DNA of 12,359 nucleotides from Fidelibacterota bacterium. Its GTDB lineage: Bacteria; Marinisomatota; Marinisomatia; Marinisomatales; TCS56. The position numbers and the translations under genes were made by a program. Under the pieces are notes generated by a model. That model did no database searches, was not told the origin of the DNA, and saw only the letters and a program-made list of their open reading frames with translations. Below, one piece after another: positions 7,530 through 12,359 of the stretch (its first letter is position 1; each line of letters begins with the position of its first letter). The DNA lies in the NCBI GenBank assembly GCA_030634675.1, contig DAOWAH010000022.1, forward strand, positions 1 to 12,359. The letters run 5' to 3'.

Positions 7530-7997
7530 TTAACAACAAGCCCTCTTCTCTTTTTTCTCTTCCGTGCTTTCTTCGCAATACTCCTTCAAACAAGAAAGCG
7601 CATATTCCCAAGCTCCCGACATCCATTCGTCATATTCACTCCATTTTTCCAGATTTCTTGTTTCTTCTTGTTTTACTTTTACTTTAACACCATTTTCTTC
7701 TTCAATAAAATTTACTTCTATAATGGTTTTCCCATAGGGCTTTCTGAACATATCCAGGAATTCACTTTTTCCTTGCCATTCAAAACAAATCTTTCTTTTT
7801 TCGATTCTCAATAATTTGCATCCGATTGTGCTATCCTTTTCCGGATTGTCATCCCAGAAAAACTCATATGGTCCCCCATCTTCAAATACTATATGCGATT
7901 TCGGTGCCAGCCAGTTTGAGGTCGCTTCTTCATTCGTCCAGGAATTCCATACTTTTTCAATTGAAGCATGTATTTTAATTTCCTTTTTGTATCCCAT
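7530..7997 (-). CDS. SRPBCC/AHSA1-like (START-fold) protein
   Basis: 155 residues from the start chosen here. The sequence has the AHSA1/Aha1-C-like pattern: KKEIKIHASIEKVWNSWTNEE, then NWLAPKSHIVFEDGGPYEFFW, LRIEKRKICFEWQG and the C-terminal WSEYDEWMSGAWEYALSCLKEY helix. Such proteins bind hydrophobic ligands in a cavity; some help Hsp90 or detoxify compounds. The ligand here is unknown. A GGGAG at 8004-8008 lies right against the ATG at 8003 but 6 nt before the second ATG at 7997, so 7997 is preferred. The tail (EEKKEKRACC) is charged with a Cys-Cys end. Two 60-nt rows of this gene counted by eye are about 30% G+C against about 53% in a pepA row, and it stands apart from its neighbours; horizontal transfer is plausible. 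Confidence 0.85.
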   Translation of the reverse strand: MGYKKEIKIHASIEKVWNSWTNEEATSNWLAPKSHIVFEDGGPYEFFWDDNPEKDSTIGCKLLRIEKRKICFEWQGKSEFLDMFRKPYGKTIIEVNFIEEENGVKVKVKQEETRNLEKWSEYDEWMSGAWEYALSCLKEYCEESTEEKKEKRACC

Positions 7998-8003
7998 ATT
8001 CAT

Positions 8004-8008
8004 CTCCC
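8004..8008 (-). promoter_or_regulatory. Ribosome-binding site that sets the SRPBCC start
   Basis: GGGAG on the minus strand touches the first ATG (8003) and lies 6 nt before the second (7997). The spacing favours the second ATG, which shortens the protein by two residues. Confidence 0.6.
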
Positions 8009-8200
8009 AAAAAGTTTACCAGTCAATGTATTAAACCAATTAATTGTGTATTAATTTATTCTTGCGCGAGCCCGGAAGCAAAGTGCAGCAAATGATCCGT
8101 ATGTACAAGACGAAGGGATAAATACCGTTACACTCTTCTTTAGATTGTGGGGTTAAATTACGTTGCGGACCCGGTAAAAAGTCTGTTGATAAGTTTGTCA
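8009..8200. other. Non-coding stretch upstream of the SRPBCC gene
   Basis: Most of the 8004-8319 gap before the repeat block. No convincing coding frame, RNA gene or clean promoter was recognised. A small AT-only inverted repeat (AATTAAT at 8038-8044, ATTAATT at 8050-8056) is the only structure seen, and it carries little weight in AT-rich DNA. The SRPBCC promoter should lie here. Confidence 0.5.
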
Positions 8201-8324
8201 GTTCTATGTTCTACGTGCTCCGGTTTCCACTCTCCGTGCTGGGTTCCAGGTTCTCCCCAGCTCCTCATCTCCTCTGCTCCCTGCTCCAGGCTCTTTGCTC
8301 AAGGCTCTTCGCTACGTGCTCACT
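8201..8324. repeat. Degenerate 7-bp tandem repeat array
   Basis: Read on the plus strand, 8201-8256 splits into eight heptads of the form GTTCTNN (GTTCTAT, GTTCTAC, GTGCTCC, GGTTTCC, ACTCTCC, GTGCTGG, GTTCCAG, GTTCTCC). After an irregular middle, 8276-8324 holds seven heptads of form GCTCNNN (GCTCCCT, GCTCCAG, GCTCTTT, GCTCAAG, GCTCTTC, GCTACGT, GCTCACT). On the minus strand this is a purine-rich NNNGAGC repeat. The last unit carries the TGA stop of the HD gene. Degenerate heptad arrays between genes are known from several bacterial groups; their function is unclear. Confidence 0.8.
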
Positions 8325-8895
8325 CCCTGCCAGCCAGTCCCAGCTCCGCGGCTTTCTCTTTCAGCGCATCGATCACAAACTGAATATGCTCAGCCCGGTC
8401 AACACCGAGTTCCGCAATACCTTTTTCCACCTCTTCCCGGCTGACTTTAGCGGCAAAACTACGGTCTTTTAACTTTTTCGTCACCGATTTCACCTTAACA
8501 TCCGCAACCGCTCTGGACGGGCGCACATAGGTTACGGCAAACATAAAACCGGATAATTCATCACAGGAGAACAGAGCTTTAGCAAGCAAGCTTTCCCGGG
8601 GAACACCGCTGTAATCGGCATGACCCATGATAGCGTCCAGCATTTCCCGGGGATAACCTTTGGCTTTTAGGATTTCGTTTCCTTTATAAGGATGTTCATC
8701 GGCAGTCGGAAATTTTTCATAATCAAAATCGTGCAACAGTCCGGTGATGCCCCATAATTCTTCATCCTCACCATATTTTTGAGCCAGCTTTCGCATCACT
8801 TGTTCCACGGCCAGGCCGTGCTTGCGCAGGGATTCGGTTTTTGTATATCCAAAAAATAACTTCAGCGCTTCGGCGCGACTTGGGTAATCAGGCAT
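8320..8895 (-). CDS. HD-domain metal-dependent phosphohydrolase
   Basis: 191 residues. The HD motif pattern is complete: His26 (RKHGLAVEQV), His55-Asp56 (GLLHDFDYEKFP), His68 in the following loop, His92 (GHADYSG) and Asp112 (SCDELSGF). This is the short single-domain HD/HDIG family, often annotated as a predicted hydrolase of nucleotides or other phosphate esters; the substrate is unknown. The C-terminal 50 residues are a charged helical tail. The start is ATG at 8895 with GGAGG 4 nt upstream. It lies downstream of pepA, but a hairpin terminator stands between them, so it may need its own promoter or rely on read-through. Its stop codon is part of the heptad repeat, so the final residues may have been set by repeat growth. 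Confidence 0.85.
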   Translation of the reverse strand: MPDYPSRAEALKLFFGYTKTESLRKHGLAVEQVMRKLAQKYGEDEELWGITGLLHDFDYEKFPTADEHPYKGNEILKAKGYPREMLDAIMGHADYSGVPRESLLAKALFSCDELSGFMFAVTYVRPSRAVADVKVKSVTKKLKDRSFAAKVSREEVEKGIAELGVDRAEHIQFVIDALKEKAAELGLAGRE

Positions 8896-8939
8896 AATTC
8901 CTCCAATTAGAATGGGTGAAATTAATTAACCACGATCAT

Positions 8940-8981
8940 AAATAAAATCGCCCCCGGATACGACTTGCGCTATGGGGGCGA
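8940..8981 (-). terminator. Hairpin terminator after pepA
   Basis: TCGCCCCC (8948-8955) pairs with GGGGGCGA (8974-8981) over 8 bp, loop 18 nt. On the minus strand the stem is followed by TTTTATTTAT. A weaker GAAAAC/GTTTTC hairpin (8980-8999) lies between it and the pepA stop, sharing its edge. Placed 33 nt past the pepA stop codon, it fits an intrinsic terminator. Confidence 0.75.
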
Positions 8982-9014
8982 AAACAGTTGTCAGTTTTCA
9001 GGGCTTAGATAGAA

Positions 9015-10472
9015 TCACACTCCCATTACCTCCAGAACAGTTCGAACTACTGCCCCGGATGCGGTTTTCTTCACATTGTAGGGTACCTCCTCATCACTCC
9101 AGGCGGTTCCGGCAATGTCGAAATGGACCCAGGGAATATCTTCGCCCACAAACTCCTTCAGGAACGCGGCCCCGGCAATCGTACCGGCCTGGCGCGATTT
9201 GCCCATATTTTTTACATCGGCAATCTTCGATTTGACATGCTCGCAATATTCGTCCCACAGAGGCAATTCCCAGAATTTTTCGCCGGTTACCTTGGCAGCC
9301 TGCTTGACTTTGTCGAGCAACTCATCATCGGTTCCCAGAATGCCGGTGGCAATATGCCCCAGCGCAATCAAAACGGCACCGGTCAGGGTCGCGAAATCAA
9401 AAATAAATTCCGGATCGAAGTGCTTACTAACATAGGCCAGAGCATCCGCCAGAATTAACCGACCCTCAGCGTCAGTGTTCAATACTTCGATGGTCTTGCC
9501 ATTATAGGCCGTCAAGATATCACCCGGTTTATAGGCCTTGGCACCACCCATATTCTCGGTGGATGAGATCGCCGCCACAATATTCATTTGTGGTTTTAAC
9601 ACAGCAACCGCTTTCATAACACCTAAAACCACGGCCGATCCACACATGTCAAATTTCATTTCATCCATATTGGCGCCCGGTTTGATCGAGATACCACCAC
9701 TGTCAAATGTCAGACCTTTACCAACGAGAGCAACTGGTTTTTCAGTACCACCACCATTGTACTCCAGCAGGATAAATTTTGGCGGTTCATCGCTGCCTTG
9801 AGCCACACCAGCCAGGGCACCCATGCCCATTTCAGTAAATTCCTTTCGATCAAATACAGTCAGTTTCATGCCGCCTTCCCGGGCAATATCCCCGGCATTA
9901 TCGGCAAGGTAAGTCGGTGTAGCTACATTACCGGGATGGTTTCCCAGATCACGGGCCAGACAAACTGCAGCTCCAATCTTGCTACCTTTCTCAATCTCTG
10001 CTGCATCGGCATTTAAGGCTACAGCACTGACTAATTCAAATTGATCCTCATCTTCTTTTTTATAATTCAGGAACTGATAACTGCCCATAATAACACCTTC
10101 TGCCAGAGCCTGACTGGCAGATACATCCGAACCAAATACTTCCAGAGCCAGGTTGGCATATTTCTTGTCGATAGCCATTTTGGTCGCAGTAGCAGATGCC
10201 CGGCGCACTACTTCAAAATCAAATTTTTCCTTTTTCCCTAAGCCAACCACGAGAACACGAAAATCACTGCCAAAGAATATCGTGGCTTCCTTGGCCTTTC
10301 CTTTAATATCACCGTTGGCGATTGCTGTAGTAATTTGTCCACCGATTACCAGATCGACTTCCTGTCCCAGTTTAGTGAGTTCCGGTTCCTCAAATACCCC
10401 CAGCGCAATCAGATCAAATGTCACATCTTTCCAGAGTTTATCGGTATTAGTCATTTGCTTCAGATGAGCCAT
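9015..10472 (-). CDS. pepA: Leucyl aminopeptidase (M17 family)
   Basis: 485 residues, the normal length. M17 enzymes are cytosolic two-metal hexamers that remove N-terminal residues from peptides; some also bind DNA (PepA/XerA). All active-site residues align with E. coli PepA at constant offset: Lys252, Asp257, Lys264, Asp275, Asp334, Glu336 and Arg338 for K270, D275, K282, D293, D352, E354 and R356. The motifs are VGKGLTFDSGG, SIKPGANMDEMKFDMCG and NTDAEGRLILADALAY. The N-terminal about 160 residues are the less conserved regulatory domain. The start is ATG at 10472 with GAGGAG 5 nt upstream; Met7 is an alternative. It is divergent from the zinc-ribbon gene, with about 170 nt between them for both promoters. 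Confidence 0.97.
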   Translation of the reverse strand: MAHLKQMTNTDKLWKDVTFDLIALGVFEEPELTKLGQEVDLVIGGQITTAIANGDIKGKAKEATIFFGSDFRVLVVGLGKKEKFDFEVVRRASATATKMAIDKKYANLALEVFGSDVSASQALAEGVIMGSYQFLNYKKEDEDQFELVSAVALNADAAEIEKGSKIGAAVCLARDLGNHPGNVATPTYLADNAGDIAREGGMKLTVFDRKEFTEMGMGALAGVAQGSDEPPKFILLEYNGGGTEKPVALVGKGLTFDSGGISIKPGANMDEMKFDMCGSAVVLGVMKAVAVLKPQMNIVAAISSTENMGGAKAYKPGDILTAYNGKTIEVLNTDAEGRLILADALAYVSKHFDPEFIFDFATLTGAVLIALGHIATGILGTDDELLDKVKQAAKVTGEKFWELPLWDEYCEHVKSKIADVKNMGKSRQAGTIAGAAFLKEFVGEDIPWVHFDIAGTAWSDEEVPYNVKKTASGAVVRTVLEVMGV

Positions 10473-10568
10473 GATTTCTCCTCTATAATGATTTATTATT
10501 TTTACATTAACAATTTAAACGACCGCTGAAGTTAGATTACTTATAGATTATTTCTCAATAGATATCCC

Positions 10569-10597
10569 TTGCTAAAGAAAAATTGTAGTTTTATATT
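10569..10597 (+). promoter_or_regulatory. Candidate sigma-70-type promoter for the zinc-ribbon gene
   Basis: TTGCTA (10569-10574) and TATATT (10592-10597) are 17 bp apart, each differing from the consensus at two or fewer positions. Start of transcription would be near 10604, about 40 nt before the ATG. Found by eye only. Confidence 0.5.
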
Positions 10598-10643
10598 CTG
10601 TACGCCTTTTGTACACTGCTATCAAGATTTTAAAGGAAATGCT

Positions 10644-10841
10644 ATGGAATACGCCACTTTCACCCCTGTTACAGTCAAAGATCCATTTCATTTTTATCAT
10701 CCCGATGAATTATACTGTGAGCACTGTGGTCAGCGTTGGAGTCAATATTATGACGATTACGCCGGCATGCAGGATATGGATTTCATCGTTTGTACCTGCG
10801 GAAATTCGATTTGCCAAGTCGGTGAATTAAAAAATGCTTAG
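10644..10841 (+). CDS. Small zinc-ribbon-like protein
   Basis: 65 residues, the only plus-strand gene. It contains five Cys: C25-x2-C28 (YCEHCGQRW) and C50-x-C52-x4-C57 (VCTCGNSICQV), 21 residues apart, a spacing that suits a zinc ribbon. The middle is acidic and aromatic (QYYDDYAGMQDMD) and the N-terminus has HFYHPDE. I do not recognise a family. The frame is open further up to a TTG at 10569, but the ATG at 10644 has AAGGA 6 nt before it, and the upstream part (KKNCSFIFCTPF) covers the promoter, so 10644 is preferred. It has its own promoter candidate and a strong terminator, so it should make a short single-gene transcript. A protein-binding or regulatory zinc protein is a guess only. Confidence 0.7.
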   Translation: MEYATFTPVTVKDPFHFYHPDELYCEHCGQRWSQYYDDYAGMQDMDFIVCTCGNSICQVGELKNA

Positions 10842-10894
10842 TCCATCCCCCGTCTGATTTATAGTCTACACCTCACAACTTGTTCTATAACCTG

Positions 10895-10922
10895 AGGGCT
10901 GGCTGAAAAGTCAGCCCTTTTT
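10895..10922 (+). terminator. Rho-independent terminator of the zinc-ribbon gene
   Basis: GGGCTGGCT-GAAA-AGTCAGCCC forms a 9-bp stem (one G-T pair) with a GAAA tetraloop, extended by an A-T pair, followed by TTTTT (10918-10922). It lies 54 nt after the stop codon. This is the cleanest terminator in the window. Confidence 0.92.
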
Positions 10923-10965
10923 GATTACGAACACAGTTCACTTTACTCATACTCAGAATTATAAT

Positions 10966-10989
10966 GGAGCCCCACGGGTGAACCCGTGG
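10966..10989 (+). repeat. REP-like palindrome 1 (GGAG headed)
   Basis: GGAG (10966-10969) precedes CCACGGG-TGAA-CCCGTGG (10972-10989), a perfect 7-bp stem with a TGAA loop. A GTAG or GGAG tetranucleotide just before a palindrome is the hallmark of REP elements tied to RAYT transposases; no RAYT gene is in this window. Confidence 0.6.
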
Positions 10990-11004
10990 TTACAATTAAC
11001 TTCC

Positions 11005-11027
11005 CGTCTTCGCCTTCGGCTTCGACG
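11005..11027 (-). repeat. REP-like palindrome 2 (nested hairpin)
   Basis: On the minus strand CGTC-GAA-GCC-GAA-GGC-GAA-GACG folds as an outer 4-bp and an inner 3-bp stem around a symmetric GAA/GAA internal loop. The two-stem layout matches palindrome 4 at 11093-11124. Confidence 0.5.
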
Positions 11028-11049
11028 CGGTTATCCACTCGAGATTCCC

Positions 11050-11068
11050 CTTCTGCTCTTTGAGCTAC
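11050..11068 (-). repeat. REP-like palindrome 3 (GTAG headed, inverted)
   Basis: On the minus strand GTAG (11068-11065) overlaps the start of GCTC-AAA-GAGC (11065-11055), followed by AGAAGGGG. This parallels GTAG-CTC...GAG-TGAAGGCGG of palindrome 4 in the opposite direction, so the two make a head-to-head pair. The stem is short, only 4 bp. Confidence 0.4.
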
Positions 11069-11092
11069 TATGATCCACACTGGGCGACATCA

Positions 11093-11124
11093 CGCCGTAG
11101 CTCCGATGAATCGGAGTGAAGGCG
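11093..11124 (+). repeat. REP-like palindrome 4 (GTAG headed)
   Basis: CGCC-GTAG-CTCCGA-TGAA-TCGGAG-TGAA-GGCG: a perfect inner 6-bp stem with TGAA loop, preceded by GTAG, and an outer 4-bp stem. This is the clearest REP-like unit in the cluster; its TGAA loop is the same as in palindrome 1. Confidence 0.6.
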
Positions 11125-11132
11125 GATATAAT

Positions 11133-11158
11133 AAAGGGGCATCAACTGAAGCCCCTTT
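11133..11158 (-). terminator. Hairpin terminator after acs
   Basis: AAAGGGGC (11133-11140) and GCCCCTTT (11151-11158) form a perfect 8-bp stem with a 10-nt loop. On the minus strand the stem ends in TTT and runs on as ATTATAT. It starts 22 nt after the acs stop codon. Confidence 0.8.
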
Positions 11159-11180
11159 CTCACAAAATAGAGTTTACTGT

Positions 11181-12359
11181 TTACTTACGGCCATCGACCA
11201 GGGCAGCTACAATACTGGGATCAGCCAGGGTTGAGATGTCACCTAGTTTGTCGATTTCGTTTTCGGAAATTTTACGCAGAATCCGGCGCATGATTTTTCC
11301 GGAACGTGTTTTCGGCAGAGCCGGAGTAAACTGGATTTTATCCGGTGTAGCATGGGGACCAATCTCCCGCCGTACGGTTTGAATAATATCCTTTTCAATT
11401 TCCGGGGTCGATTCCACGCCACTCATCAAAGTTACGTAGGCATAAATACCCTGGCCTTTGATATCATGGGGGTAACCAACAACGGCGGCTTCAGCCACGT
11501 CGTTGGCTTTACCGATGGCGCCTTCCACCTCGGCAGTACCGATCCGGTGACCGGAAATATTCAGTACGTCATCCACACGACCGGTAATCCAGTAAAATCC
11601 GTCCTCGTCACGGCGGGCGCCGTCACCAGTCAGATAATAACCGGGGTAGAGGGCGAAATAGGTCTGCTTAAACCGGGGATGATCACCGTACAGGGTACGC
11701 ATAATTCCAGGCCAGGCTGATTTAATAGCCAGCAGACCGGAGACACTATTACCTTCAATCTCTTTTCCATCCTCCGTTAACAGTACCGGTTGGACACCGA
11801 AGAAGGGCAGCGTGGCCGAACCTGGTTTCAAGGGGGTAGCGCCTGGTAACGGGGTAATCAGAATACCACCGGTTTCAGTCTGCCACCAAGTATCGACGAT
11901 GGGGCATTTACCCTTACCAACAATGTTGTAATACCAATTCCATTCCGGTTCTTTGATCGGTTCACCAACCGTGCCAAGTAGGCGCAGACTCGATAAATCA
12001 TTTCTGGTTACCCAATCGTTACCTTCCCGCATCAACGCGCGCAGAGCGGTAGGTGCGGTATAGAAAATATTGATCTTATGTTTGTCAACAATATCCCAGA
12101 AACGACCGAAATCAGGATAATTTGGTACACCTTCAAACATAACGGTAATAGCCCGGTTGGCCAGCGGTCCGTATACTATATAGGAGTGACCGGTCACCCA
12201 ACCGATATCGGCCGTACACCAGTAGATATCGCCTTCATGATAATCAAAGATCAACTCATGGGTATATGATGTAAAGACTAAGTACCCACCGGTAGTGTGC
12301 AGCACGCCCTTTGGTTTCCCGGTCGATCCGGAAGTGTACAGAATAAACAGTGGATCTTC
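11181..12359 (-). CDS. acs: Acetyl-CoA synthetase, C-terminal part, cut by right edge
   Basis: 392 residues are seen, the last about 60% of the enzyme; the frame is open to the window edge and the N-terminal about 250 residues lie outside. Acs joins acetate, ATP and CoA through acetyl-AMP. Motifs in order: the P-loop-like [12 protein letters not shown] (residues 8-19 seen), [10 protein letters not shown] (156-165), the hinge region [20 protein letters not shown] (242-261), [16 protein letters not shown], and the C-terminal [11 protein letters not shown], whose Lys355 is the catalytic Lys that is acetylated in homologues (Pat/CobB control). Similarity to E. coli Acs is close throughout. The apparent start at 12305 is only an internal GTG. 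Its terminator is at 11133-11158; the promoter is not in view. Confidence 0.97.
   Translation of the reverse strand, partial: EDPLFILYTSGSTGKPKGVLHTTGGYLVFTSYTHELIFDYHEGDIYWCTADIGWVTGHSYIVYGPLANRAITVMFEGVPNYPDFGRFWDIVDKHKINIFYTAPTALRALMREGNDWVTRNDLSSLRLLGTVGEPIKEPEWNWYYNIVGKGKCPIVDTWWQTETGGILITPLPGATPLKPGSATLPFFGVQPVLLTEDGKEIEGNSVSGLLAIKSAWPGIMRTLYGDHPRFKQTYFALYPGYYLTGDGARRDEDGFYWITGRVDDVLNISGHRIGTAEVEGAIGKANDVAEAAVVGYPHDIKGQGIYAYVTLMSGVESTPEIEKDIIQTVRREIGPHATPDKIQFTPALPKTRSGKIMRRILRKISENEIDKLGDISTLADPSIVAALVDGRK

Noticed and set aside
8038..8056. AATTAAT/ATTAATT inverted repeat as an operator upstream of the SRPBCC gene
   Set aside because: It is made only of A and T in AT-rich DNA and no regulator gene is adjacent; chance is likely.
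8147..8472. Plus-strand frames rich in Ser, Pro, Cys and Leu
   Set aside because: They arise from the heptad repeat read as codons and run into the HD gene on the other strand.
9035..10467. Plus-strand frames over pepA
   Set aside because: They are shadows of a fully conserved M17 gene on the minus strand.
10569..10643. TTG-started extension of the zinc-ribbon protein
   Set aside because: It overlaps the promoter candidate and has no ribosome-binding site; the ATG at 10644 has one.
10961..11124. Palindrome cluster as a CRISPR array or a tRNA
   Set aside because: The units are unequal, the spacing is irregular and there is no cloverleaf or direct repeat-spacer pattern.

Overview
This window looks like a piece of a bacterial chromosome with ordinary housekeeping content. 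No rRNA, tRNA, CRISPR array, transposase, phage or plasmid gene was recognised. The proteins (a TPR plus periplasmic-binding-domain exported protein, UppP, a PutP-type Na+ symporter, M17 aminopeptidase, Acs) suggest a Gram-negative, possibly FCB-group or uncultured marine/sediment lineage such as Marinimicrobia or a relative. That assignment is inference only. Coding is almost entirely on the minus strand, so genes are read from right to left.

Layout in transcription order (right to left). (1) An acetyl-CoA synthetase gene (acs) enters from the right edge, lacks its N-terminal part and ends at 11181, followed by a terminator hairpin. (2) 10842-11180 is a non-coding stretch holding a terminator and a cluster of REP-like palindromes. 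(3) A lone plus-strand gene (10644-10841) encodes a 65-residue zinc-ribbon-like protein with its own promoter candidate and a strong terminator. (4) pepA (leucyl aminopeptidase) and an HD-domain hydrolase gene follow, separated by a hairpin terminator. (5) The HD gene ends inside a degenerate 7-bp tandem repeat (8201-8324). (6) An AT-rich SRPBCC/AHSA1 gene stands alone and may be a transferred gene.

(7) From 7366 to the left edge runs a tight gene string that is probably one operon or two overlapping ones: a LpoA-like TPR/periplasmic-binding protein, pgeF (peptidoglycan editing factor/YfiH), uppP (undecaprenyl-diphosphatase), a putP-like symporter, holA (DNA polymerase III delta), an ECF sigma factor, its anti-sigma factor, and a membrane protein cut by the left edge. 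The last core genes are coupled: 1 nt lies between putP and holA, holA and sigma overlap by 8 nt, and the anti-sigma ribosome-binding site overlaps the sigma stop codon.

Three of these genes have family links to the cell wall (PgeF, UppP, LpoA-like), and a sigma/anti-sigma pair lies in the same string. An envelope-stress regulon that includes its own regulator is a reasonable hypothesis, but no autoregulated promoter was identified. I see no strongly novel system. The best leads are the REP-like palindrome cluster, the heptad repeat meeting a stop codon, the zinc-ribbon mini-gene, and the anti-sigma factor lacking a standard zinc motif.
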